A stretch of 64,000 nt of DNA. Source: Alcaligenes endophyticus. Lineage in GTDB: Bacteria > Pseudomonadota > Gammaproteobacteria > Burkholderiales > Burkholderiaceae_B. The notes below the pieces were generated by a model. It saw only the letters and a program-made list of their open reading frames with translations. It made no database searches and had not been told where the DNA came from. The DNA lies in contig NZ_JAPKND010000010.1 of the NCBI RefSeq assembly GCF_026344035.1, positions 62,001 through 126,000 of the forward strand. The letters run 5' to 3'. A program made the translations under genes and the position numbers. This document shows positions 33,868-41,465 of the stretch, piece by piece; the first letter of the stretch is position 1, and each line of letters opens with the position of its first letter.

Positions 33868-34623
33868 TTAGCGTTTGACGCTGAATGCAAGCCAGGGGTT
33901 AGAGGGGCGCTCATTCCTGCTTTCGTTCATGCGATGTTCACAATCTGATAAGTGGTGCAGCATGGCTCGGATCGCCTCGCCTAGATTACCCTGACTCAAC
34001 TGTTGCAAAATTTCTTGATGCTCATAAAAAGAGCATGCTTTTTCACCCGGGCTATCATGAAATGCAATAATCAACGTCGTGCGCGCACACAAGGTATGCA
34101 TCAGTGCGGTTAACTCGTCGTTCCCTATGCAACGCGCCAACTCGACATGAAAAGCATTCGATAAGCGAATCCAGCTAATACGGTCACCTAGCTCATAAGC
34201 CTCCCGCTCGGTGGCTACCATCGCATACAGGGCCTCCAAACGAGCTTCCAAATCTGGCATGGCAGACAGTCGCGTTAAAATCAACGACTCAATGTCGCGT
34301 CGCAACTCAAATACATCGCGCGTTTCTTTTTCCGAAGGCTGCCATACAAAAGCGCCTCGATTGGCTTCAAGCAGCACTATTTTGTCATGCGCCAAGGCTG
34401 ACAGCGCTGCTCGCACCGTAGCACGTGAGCAGCTAAATACGGAGCATAAGGTGGACTCAGTCAACTTAGCACCCGGCAACAAGCGGCGGTCCATGACAGC
34501 ATCAAAAATTTGACTGTATACACGCCCTACTTCAGTGTCCCTGTTGTCTCCTGCCAGTAAGGATGAGGCGCTAGGCGCCTCTACTGTGGCCGACTCATTA
34601 CTCTGTGGCCTGATCTGAAGCAT
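33868..34623 (-). CDS. GntR-family transcriptional regulator, FCD (FadR) subfamily
   Basis: The 251-residue protein has an N-terminal winged helix (VGRVYSQIFDAVMDRRLLPG, then LCSVFSCSRATVRAALSALA and NRGAFVW, about residues 32-94) and a C-terminal all-helical FCD ligand domain (about 105-235). FCD regulators sense small organic acids or related ligands. Position between the two arms of the purine locus makes it the likely local regulator of puuE, uraH and puuD. A purine-pathway effector is inferred, not seen. Confidence 0.88.
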   Translation of the reverse strand: MLQIRPQSNESATVEAPSASSLLAGDNRDTEVGRVYSQIFDAVMDRRLLPGAKLTESTLCSVFSCSRATVRAALSALAHDKIVLLEANRGAFVWQPSEKETRDVFELRRDIESLILTRLSAMPDLEARLEALYAMVATEREAYELGDRISWIRLSNAFHVELARCIGNDELTALMHTLCARTTLIIAFHDSPGEKACSFYEHQEILQQLSQGNLGEAIRAMLHHLSDCEHRMNESRNERPSNPWLAFSVKR

Positions 34624-34645
34624 ATAAAATTCTCATTATTAGCAC

Positions 34646-34697
34646 TTGACAATTATTCGACATGACTCGAAAATCGTCAACATAAATTGTCAACAAT
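34646..34697. promoter_or_regulatory. Divergent promoter and operator-like repeats of the purine-breakdown locus
   Basis: On the minus strand TTGACG (34675-34680) and AATAAT (34652-34657) with a 17-base spacer form a promoter for the regulator-puuE unit. Around it lie TTGACAATT (34646-34654) and AATTGTCAA (34685-34693), perfect inverted 9-mers, and ATTGTCAACAAT (34686-34697), which resembles GT/AC-type FadR-family half-sites. One repeat covers the -10 box, which would suit autorepression. Confidence 0.5.
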
Positions 34698-34829
34698 CCG
34701 GGCTCTCAGCCTCGGACGACAATTCGGGGCCTTAACCCAGCGCACTGATCCTTGCACCGCTGGCCCCCGGCCGGTTCTCAAAACTGGGCTCGCTGGACCT
34801 TTTTTGATCACCATAAACCGGAGACAGTT

Positions 34830-35183
34830 ATGGGAAAGCTCTCAACACACGTGCTTGACACCACCTTGGGCCGCCCTGCGCAAGGCGTACATATCGACTT
34901 ATATTCCATCAACGGCAAAGAACGAACCTTGATAAAACAGGCCATTACCAATAGCGATGGCCGCTGTGACGAGCCCTTATTACAAGATGAAAGCATGGCC
35001 GCCGGCGTCTTTGAACTGGTCTTCCATGCTGGCGATTACTTTGCTGCCAATGGTGTGTCGTTGCCCGAACCTCGTTTCGTCGATCAGGTCGGCATACGTT
35101 TTGGTATCGCCGACGTAAAAGCCAATTACCACGTACCTTTGGTAGTCACCCCCTGGTCTTGGTCCACGTACCGCGGTAGCTAA
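34830..35183 (+). CDS. uraH: 5-hydroxyisourate hydrolase (transthyretin-related)
   Basis: UraH opens 5-hydroxyisourate to OHCU, the step after urate oxidation. The 117-residue protein starts MGKLSTHVLDTTLGRPAQGV, has the family HVLD and RFGI(A) motifs, and ends with the hallmark YRGS. ATG at 34830 is preferred because GGAGA lies just upstream and the length is normal. It is 57 bases ahead of puuD and in the same transcript. Confidence 0.95.
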   Translation: MGKLSTHVLDTTLGRPAQGVHIDLYSINGKERTLIKQAITNSDGRCDEPLLQDESMAAGVFELVFHAGDYFAANGVSLPEPRFVDQVGIRFGIADVKANYHVPLVVTPWSWSTYRGS

Positions 35184-35240
35184 TTAGAAAAACGAGATCA
35201 ATACGTTTACAACAATTATTAGCTATAAAACGAGACTATT

Positions 35241-36473
35241 ATGTACGCATATTTCTTAGAATACGCCAACCTACTTTTACGTTGGTTACACGTCATCGCT
35301 GCCGTGGCCTGGATCGGCGAATCCATTTACTTTGTCATGTTAGACAATAGCTTACGCCCGCCAAAAAACGAGGACGCTAAAAAGCGCGGAGTATTTGGTG
35401 AAATGTGGGCTGTTCACGGCGGCGGTTTCTACCATAATCAAAAATACCTCACTAACCCAGCAGAACTTCCCGATGACCTGCACTGGTCTTTCTGGAAAGC
35501 CTATACGACCTGGCTGTCAGGTTTTGCTCTGTTCGCCTTATTGTATTTAGCAAAGCCCGAGTTTTTATTAGTTAACCCCAATAGTCCTTGGGAGTGGGCC
35601 GCTAACCTCACAGGTACCCAAGTCAACGTACTGGCCGTCGGTTTCTTGGTAGTAGGTTGGTTCGTCTACGATGCGTTGTGCCGATTAATCAGCCCAAATA
35701 TGGAAAAAGACGGGCTTTTGAGTATTGCGGTAGCCATCATGATGGTAGGGGTCGCCTACCTAACTAGTCATGTTTTCTCAGGTCGTGCCGCCTTTCTAAT
35801 TACCGGTGCCGTTATGGCAACCAGCATGTCAGCGAACGTGTTTTTCTGGATTATTCCTGGCCAGCGCCGGATGGTAAAAGCGCTTAAGGCTGGTCAAACG
35901 CCTAATCCTCTTGACGGTAAACGTGGCAAGCAACGCTCAGTACACAACACCTACTTTACTTTGCCCGTGTTACTGCTCATGCTGAGCAACCACTACTCTT
36001 TCACATACAATCACCCCAATGCCTGGATCATCATGGTCCTGTTCATTTTCGCGGGTGCATTGATTCGTCAGTACTTTGTATTGCGGCACGCTGGTATTAA
36101 TAACCTGGCTTACCCCGCTGCAGGAGTAGGATTGTTACTTCTAGTGGGCTGGGTAGCGGCTCCCACAAGCGCACCTCCCGCGGTGGCGGCTAATACTACC
36201 GCCGTAACTGAAAGCGCGCCAGTCGACCTCATGCGGATCCAAGCCATTATGGAAGCTCGATGTATACAGTGCCATGCCGTAAAACCTGATACAAAGTTTG
36301 GCTTTCCAGCAGCTCCTGCTGGCATGTTGCTTGATAGTGAGCGAGACGTACTGATTCATGCTGACGACATCAAGAAGGTAGTGGCGAATAACTACATGCC
36401 TTTGGCTAACCTGACACAAATGACCGACCAAGAGCGAGAAGATATTCGTGTTTGGAATGGGAAAGCAGAATAG
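35241..36473 (+). CDS. puuD: Urate hydroxylase PuuD (membrane urate oxidase with cytochrome c domain)
   Basis: PuuD oxidises urate to 5-hydroxyisourate in the cytoplasmic membrane and passes electrons to the respiratory chain instead of making hydrogen peroxide. The 410-residue protein has about eight membrane segments over the first 310 residues (YANLLLRWLHVIAAVAWIGE at the start), then a periplasmic c-type cytochrome domain with haem motif CIQCH at 341-345 and a late Met in NNYMPLANLT as the likely axial ligand. It replaces soluble uricase. No uraD is found beside it. Confidence 0.93.
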   Translation: MYAYFLEYANLLLRWLHVIAAVAWIGESIYFVMLDNSLRPPKNEDAKKRGVFGEMWAVHGGGFYHNQKYLTNPAELPDDLHWSFWKAYTTWLSGFALFALLYLAKPEFLLVNPNSPWEWAANLTGTQVNVLAVGFLVVGWFVYDALCRLISPNMEKDGLLSIAVAIMMVGVAYLTSHVFSGRAAFLITGAVMATSMSANVFFWIIPGQRRMVKALKAGQTPNPLDGKRGKQRSVHNTYFTLPVLLLMLSNHYSFTYNHPNAWIIMVLFIFAGALIRQYFVLRHAGINNLAYPAAGVGLLLLVGWVAAPTSAPPAVAANTTAVTESAPVDLMRIQAIMEARCIQCHAVKPDTKFGFPAAPAGMLLDSERDVLIHADDIKKVVANNYMPLANLTQMTDQEREDIRVWNGKAE

Positions 36474-36522
36474 AACGTCAGAGCCTAACAAACTCGGCCC
36501 CGCAAAAACCACATAATCATCC

Positions 36523-36552
36523 CTAAACCCTCGCGTAACACCGAGGGTTTAG
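36523..36552. terminator. Hairpin between puuD and the pilus operon
   Basis: Perfect 11-base arms CTAAACCCTCG (36523-36533) and CGAGGGTTTAG (36542-36552) with an 8-base loop lie between the convergent ends of puuD and pilV. T-runs are weak on both sides (TGTTTTA on the plus strand). It can serve as a bidirectional terminator. Confidence 0.6.
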
Positions 36553-36559
36553 TACTGTT

Positions 36560-37564
36560 TTATCGGATGCATAAGTAGCTGCGACGCACCCCTTCTTGCA
36601 CAGTATCTTCCGCCATCAACAAAGCAAAGTAATCTGGAGGGCAGTCGCAGTTTCCGGTCACGGGATTTTTTTGTGTTAAACCATAAGGCCCCGTATGACA
36701 CTCATAGGAGGTGTGCTGACTATAAGCACCTCCGTTTACTCCGCCCATAACTTGCCAATAACCTTGATGACATACTAACAAACCTGGCCCTGCTGCATCA
36801 CGCATTACCGCCTGGTCCATTTTACAAGCTGACTTATGATGCGCTTGTCCATCAATGCGTAAGGCGCGCGTAGCGTGTAAATCTTGCATACTAGAGATAT
36901 CTTCACGCACCGTTAGCCCACCCCTAAAACTGGGATCGCGTACGTCTCCCACGCTCAGAAACTCTTCAGTACGCATATTATTTTTATATACACTCAAGCC
37001 TACACTGCCTACGGGAAAGGAAGGGATACCTCCCCCTAAAGGATTATTCCATTGACCTCCAGGCCCATTAAAAGACTTGCCCTCTCCTGCGACGGTTAAC
37101 CCATAACCTTGGCTTTGCAGTTTCCATAAAGTTTGGTAGTGGGGCTGCGCAACCCATGCAAAAGCAGTCATAGGTTGCATCACTAGCAAGGCATCTAAGC
37201 GGCAGGGTTGGGTCTCGCAATGAGCAGACTCTTGCACATATAGCTGCATACCACCTAATACTGAATGCAAAGGGAACGAAGCACTCAGTAAACCCTGAGT
37301 TTGCAACTCATCTAAACGAGGCCTGCGCCAATCCTCATAAGGCCATGCGACATGCCAATCAATCTGTCCTGCACGTGCTTGGCTTAAGGCGTGCAAATAA
37401 TCTTGTGCTGCCTCACGAAGCTGCAATCCCCAATTGATGCTTGAGCTTAGTAACTGTTCACGCATTTGGCGTTGCAAATGCTCTACCGCCCCCACAGCCA
37501 TTACGGTCGCTAGCATCACCACAACCATATACTCAAGAAGCAAAGAGCCAGACTGCTTATGCAT
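36560..37564 (-). CDS. pilV: PilV-like minor pilin / pilus-tip adhesin (type IVb)
   Basis: In R64-type thin pili PilV sits at the tip and binds recipient or host surfaces. The 334-residue protein has a very short prepilin leader cut at Gly6-Ser7, Glu at +5 and a hydrophobic helix (SLLLEYMVVVMLATVMAVGAV). Later it has GLLVCHQGYWQV and a Cys-rich end (YECHTGPYGL, GNCDCPPDYF, SYLCIR) like the variable C-termini of shufflon PilV proteins. There is no recombinase and no alternative 3' segment here, so the tip appears fixed. It is the last gene of the pilus operon. Confidence 0.82.
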   Translation of the reverse strand: MHKQSGSLLLEYMVVVMLATVMAVGAVEHLQRQMREQLLSSSINWGLQLREAAQDYLHALSQARAGQIDWHVAWPYEDWRRPRLDELQTQGLLSASFPLHSVLGGMQLYVQESAHCETQPCRLDALLVMQPMTAFAWVAQPHYQTLWKLQSQGYGLTVAGEGKSFNGPGGQWNNPLGGGIPSFPVGSVGLSVYKNNMRTEEFLSVGDVRDPSFRGGLTVREDISSMQDLHATRALRIDGQAHHKSACKMDQAVMRDAAGPGLLVCHQGYWQVMGGVNGGAYSQHTSYECHTGPYGLTQKNPVTGNCDCPPDYFALLMAEDTVQEGVRRSYLCIR

Positions 37565-37567
37565 AGG

Positions 37568-38158
37568 TCACTCCACTGTAAAAACAAAGGTGTTGACCGC
37601 CCCCTTAGCACACGCTTGTTTTGCTCGCAGGCCGTTGTAATCTGTTCCTGGTTGCTTAACCTGGACGGATTGCCCGCCCACAGCAGCGATACTGATATGA
37701 CTTGTTAAGCGTTGCAGCACTGAAGCCAGTCCAGGGCAGGCTGCATGATGAACCTTGTCAAAACTTAAGGTATACGCCTGCCCGCCTTGAGCAGGAGCAA
37801 TTAAGACTTGCCCTTGACTACCCAAGCCATGTAGAACGCGATTATTTCCTCCTACACTTAATACGCTGCCTGGCTGCATAAATGTCAGTAAACTTTGCAA
37901 GTCTAGTGCTGCATAAGGAGCTGCCTCACCCAGTGGTGCGTTAAGCTGATTATGCACAATATAACGCGCAAATTCCTCACCCACTTTTGGTACCTTATTT
38001 TCTATTAAGTAACTGCTAATAGCCGGCACAGCAATAATGGCTATCAACATCATAATCGCGGTCACCACGGACACCTCTAAGAGCGAAAAGCCTTGCTCCC
38101 TTCCCCCATTCACCCTCTTATTTGATCGACTGCTTGGTTCAACATTTGCGTTGCTCAT
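37568..38158 (-). CDS. pilS: Type IVb major pilin PilS
   Basis: This is the probable main subunit of the pilus. The 196-residue prepilin has a 23-residue leader, a peptidase site between Gly23 and Phe24, and the N-terminal helix FSLLEVSVVTAIMMLIAIIA with Glu at +5. Two Cys in the last third (ACPGL and KQACAKG) can make the usual C-terminal disulfide. ATG at 38158 is chosen because GGAG lies 8 bases before it. An upstream ATG lies inside the end of pilR and has no site. No prepilin peptidase is encoded here, so it must act in trans. Confidence 0.87.
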   Translation of the reverse strand: MSNANVEPSSRSNKRVNGGREQGFSLLEVSVVTAIMMLIAIIAVPAISSYLIENKVPKVGEEFARYIVHNQLNAPLGEAAPYAALDLQSLLTFMQPGSVLSVGGNNRVLHGLGSQGQVLIAPAQGGQAYTLSFDKVHHAACPGLASVLQRLTSHISIAAVGGQSVQVKQPGTDYNGLRAKQACAKGAVNTFVFTVE

Positions 38159-38180
38159 TGCTTCACTCCAAAAAATAGAC

Positions 38181-39326
38181 TTACGTTCCCGCATAAAAAA
38201 GGCTAAGACTTTGACGCAACTCGTCCATCACGACGTAATGCCATAAGCCCATCAACAGAGTTAACATTGCGCACACCCCTAAAATGAGCCAGCGCCAACG
38301 AGTTGCCAAACGTTGCCCCTGCCAAGACAACTGGTGACTTAATCGTTGTGCTGTACGTCGTGCAGCCTGATCTAACGCCTGTGCTTGGGCCATATCGCTA
38401 AAAAACCAGTAAGTATCCGGATCCAACAACCCGGAATTGAAGCTATGCGCCCCAATATGACCTTCGTTAATTCGTGCCAGAATTTGCCTAAGATGCCACC
38501 GCATCCAGGGGCCAGCCCCCTGCTGCATAAGTTCTAAAGCTGTGCGCAAAGACAACTGCTTAGCGCTAGCCGGGCGCAACAACACAGCTAATAAGCTAAG
38601 TAGGCGCAAAGCAGCCACTTTGCTCATTAACTGAAAAATAGACCAACGATCGAGAAAGCGACGGGCAACATGGGCTTGAGTATGGAGAGCTTGATAAAGC
38701 AACAGTAATAGAACAATGAGCCCTATCCCTAGCCCAAAGCCATAGCCCTGCAAAAATGCTGCGAAAGCAAAGAGTTGTTGCGTATAGTGGCCGTAAAACT
38801 CGGTAGGCAAATCCTGAAATATGTCTTGCAGTGCAGGCACGGTATAAAGAGGAACCGCAATCAATACTCCCACAGGCACCCAAACACCAACAAGCGCAGG
38901 CCAGACGATACTCAATAACAGACCTTGATGCTGTTTCATCCCAAGCAGATAGTCGGCCAGCAACTGCAAACCTTGCTCTAGCATTCCTGCTTGTTGTGCG
39001 CTACGTAGCAATACCAGCTCGTCATTGGATAAATACTCTTGCCAGACTGCGTATAAGTCTCCGCCTGACTGCTGGTAGGTTTGCCACCATACTGCCGCTA
39101 ACCGACCCCGCCAGTGCTTAGCTTGATATCGCTGTTGATCAGCCCAAAAGACATCACTTAATGTGCGCCGAAACTCTACACCTGCCAATACGGCATAAAG
39201 ATACTCAAAATACTCGGCTCGTTGTGAGCGAAAGCAGCGTTTATCCCACGCATGTCGCAACAAAACCCACCACCGAGAAATGATGTCCCAACGCTCTAAC
39301 TCTTGCCCTGCGTAAGGCCACTTCAT
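38181..39326 (-). CDS. pilR: Type IVb pilus inner-membrane platform protein PilR (GspF/PilC family)
   Basis: PilR is the T2SS-F type platform protein that couples the ATPase to pilin insertion. The 381-residue protein has two GspF-like helical repeats and three membrane segments (LLSIVWPALVGVWVPVGVLI, the LGIGLIVLLLLLYQ region, and WRWLILGVCAMLTLLMGLW near the C-terminus). ATG at 39326 overlaps the pilQ stop as ATGA, so the longer open frame running into pilQ is not used. Confidence 0.88.
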   Translation of the reverse strand: MKWPYAGQELERWDIISRWWVLLRHAWDKRCFRSQRAEYFEYLYAVLAGVEFRRTLSDVFWADQQRYQAKHWRGRLAAVWWQTYQQSGGDLYAVWQEYLSNDELVLLRSAQQAGMLEQGLQLLADYLLGMKQHQGLLLSIVWPALVGVWVPVGVLIAVPLYTVPALQDIFQDLPTEFYGHYTQQLFAFAAFLQGYGFGLGIGLIVLLLLLYQALHTQAHVARRFLDRWSIFQLMSKVAALRLLSLLAVLLRPASAKQLSLRTALELMQQGAGPWMRWHLRQILARINEGHIGAHSFNSGLLDPDTYWFFSDMAQAQALDQAARRTAQRLSHQLSWQGQRLATRWRWLILGVCAMLTLLMGLWHYVVMDELRQSLSLFYAGT

Positions 39327-41026
39327 AGCTTTCTCATCTGCCGGGCGGCGTAGATGCCTACGTATGTCTCTAGAGCACCAAAACGAAGTTCGACATCGTG
39401 CGGAGCAAGTATGCCCTGCCCCACGCAATACCATGCTTGGCGTACTATAGGCGGTAGCTCTGCGTCATAATCGAGCAAGGGGCGAGCGTTTCGAATACGC
39501 GTATCGGCATCGAGTAACAAAGCAGGCTCAATCAGTTCAGCCAGCAACTGACGCCCCGCGTATCCATAGTAGTCGCGCAAAGCTTGCTGTTGGCAGTGCT
39601 CACAGCCCTGTGTATTGCGCAGCCGCAGCCGCGGCAAGGTGAAGCGTAAACATTCTGCGGCCTGATACCAACGATCAGCGGCAATTTGTAGTGCGGAGCT
39701 AGAGGCCCCTATATCTATGGCGCAGTACTGACATAACTTAGGCAGTAAGGCTTGATAAACCAAGAGTTTAAGCAGGCCAGGCATAGCCATAAACTCACGC
39801 GAGACGCCAATAAAATCAGAGGCTAAACGCTCACTGATGGTTGCGGCTGAAGCCGCATGCAAGGTGGTGTACACATTGACTCCGGCACCCACCAAATCCA
39901 TAAATGCCCGGCCAGTTTCTCGATCACGTACCTCTCCCAACAGCACATCCTGCATGGCAGAGCGTTTCAGTGCTCGTAGTTTGCTAGCAAAAGCCTCATG
40001 CGTAGGCATATCGAGACGCCGGCCTAAACTATTTTGAATAGCGAAAGGCAAACGGAACTCTACTGGATCTTCTAGGGTAATGACTTTTCGATGCGCAGGA
40101 ATACACTGCATTAGGGCTGCCAAACTAGTGGATTTCCCCGAACCCACGTTACCTGCTAAGACCACCGCCCCACCGTCGGCCAAAATTAAGCGACGTAACT
40201 GTTCCAACTGCTCAGCCTGATAACCCAGTTGTTCTAATTGGGGCAATTGCCTGCCCTGTCCTAAGTCTAGTAGGCGTAAACAGACACTAGGCCCCGTATC
40301 AGCAGCCATAGATGCCCAACGCAACTGTATCTGCTGCTGAGCCAAACTCACTAAGCAACGTCCCTGTTGCTCTTTAGTAGGATCAAATACCGCTCCGTTG
40401 CCACCTTCTATCTCCATCCAAACAACAGCTAGCATATCCATTAATAGCTGAGTTGAAATAGCGCCATAGACTTCTGGAGCAACATAACGCCCCCCAACAC
40501 TAAAGTGCACACTAGAGGTAGACTGCTGCAAGTGCACATTAATATGAATATCACTAGCTTGGTGCTGCCAAGCCCATTGCACAATTTGCTGAAATGCAGC
40601 TTTTAAGTCGGACGGTGAACGTGCAGCCGAGTTCGGCATCGATACGGCCTCGTTGGCTCGGCTTAATGCTAATAAGACATGAGGCGCCAAGATATAACGC
40701 TCAGGTTGGTGCAATTTGTAGGCCGCTTGCTCTAAGCGCCGCAACACTTCATCAGCCTGATCGCTGTAGATGTGCTCACGCAAACCAAACAACAAGGCTA
40801 GCCCGTTGGACAACACTACTGGGGCCAAGCGACTGGCTAAGGCCTGAGTGCCAAGTTGGTTGCTTAATAGCCCTTGATACTCGGGCAAGAGCAGACGCAA
40901 CTGCTCATCGCAAGCAATGTACGGGTACTCTGTTTGTACAGCCACCGGCGCGGGCGCAGCACGATGAGCAGCCTCGGGTTCTTCGCATTTAGCATGGCGT
41001 CGTTGAAATAAGGGGTACCACAACAT
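39323..41026 (-). CDS. pilQ: Type IVb pilus assembly ATPase PilQ (GspE/PilB family)
   Basis: This is the hexameric secretion ATPase that drives pilus growth. The 567-residue protein has an N-terminal docking region, QASDIHINVHL, the Walker A motif GNVGSGKST at about residues 292-300, LEDPVEF (Asp box) near 320, LGEVRDRETG (Walker B) and two CxxC pairs (LCQYC and GCEHC) forming a zinc site. ATG at 41026 is chosen because GGAG stands before it and the pilP stop lies two bases upstream. The longer frame would overlap pilP by 90 bases. Confidence 0.9.
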   Translation of the reverse strand: MLWYPLFQRRHAKCEEPEAAHRAAPAPVAVQTEYPYIACDEQLRLLLPEYQGLLSNQLGTQALASRLAPVVLSNGLALLFGLREHIYSDQADEVLRRLEQAAYKLHQPERYILAPHVLLALSRANEAVSMPNSAARSPSDLKAAFQQIVQWAWQHQASDIHINVHLQQSTSSVHFSVGGRYVAPEVYGAISTQLLMDMLAVVWMEIEGGNGAVFDPTKEQQGRCLVSLAQQQIQLRWASMAADTGPSVCLRLLDLGQGRQLPQLEQLGYQAEQLEQLRRLILADGGAVVLAGNVGSGKSTSLAALMQCIPAHRKVITLEDPVEFRLPFAIQNSLGRRLDMPTHEAFASKLRALKRSAMQDVLLGEVRDRETGRAFMDLVGAGVNVYTTLHAASAATISERLASDFIGVSREFMAMPGLLKLLVYQALLPKLCQYCAIDIGASSSALQIAADRWYQAAECLRFTLPRLRLRNTQGCEHCQQQALRDYYGYAGRQLLAELIEPALLLDADTRIRNARPLLDYDAELPPIVRQAWYCVGQGILAPHDVELRFGALETYVGIYAARQMRKL

Positions 41027-41027
41027 C

Positions 41028-41465
41028 CTAGTGCTCCATACATAACTGAAGAGGTTCTTGCTGATAAACAAACTGGCCGCAATGACTATCGAGACGCTGC
41101 AAACGCAACTCCGCATCAGCTTGATGACGTCCTATCGCTGCGGCATGGCCTTGCTTGAACAGTAAGCTTTGTTGCCTATATCGGACCTCGGCAAGTAAAT
41201 GCGCGCCCTGCCCGTAAATCGCAACTAACTGCGGAGGCTGCTGCTGCGGCAACGACGCTTCAACCACCACACCACCTTGCTGTGCCTTGTCTTGTTTGTA
41301 GCGTTTCAAGGCGTGCTCGGTTTCAAGCCTTAGCAACTCATGTACTTGCACAGAAATATCGTTCGCCTTAACTCCTCCCCCACTGCTCAACAATAGGGTC
41401 ACGCCAAGCCAACGGATAAGAAAAGCTCGCTTGGGTGGGATAAACTGTTTGATCGACAAGTTCAT
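41028..41465 (-). CDS. pilP: Type IVb pilus biogenesis protein PilP
   Basis: PilP is a small exported protein, thought to join the inner-membrane PilO to the secretin. The 145-residue protein has an N-terminal signal (FLIRWLGVTLLLSSGGGVKA), a short helical segment (LLRLETEHALKRYKQDKAQQ) and a beta-rich C-terminal half with two Cys (SHCGQF, LQLCMEH). AGAAGGG is placed correctly before the ATG at 41465. This start lies inside pilO, so the two genes overlap by 98 bases in different frames. Similarity is weak and the name relies on size, signal and order. Confidence 0.72.
   Translation of the reverse strand: MNLSIKQFIPPKRAFLIRWLGVTLLLSSGGGVKANDISVQVHELLRLETEHALKRYKQDKAQQGGVVVEASLPQQQPPQLVAIYGQGAHLLAEVRYRQQSLLFKQGHAAAIGRHQADAELRLQRLDSHCGQFVYQQEPLQLCMEH

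Noticed and set aside
36720-36780. Shufflon sfx-like recombination site in pilV
   Set aside because: Only seven bases (ATTGGCA) match the sfx core and there is one copy, no recombinase and no inverted partner.
38159-38194. Longer PilS starting at 38194
   Set aside because: There is no ribosome site before it, and the ATG at 38158 has GGAG at proper spacing and gives a normal type IVb leader.
41027-41116. Longer PilQ starting at 41116
   Set aside because: The extra 30 residues are read from within pilP. The ATG at 41026 has a ribosome site and sits directly after the pilP stop.
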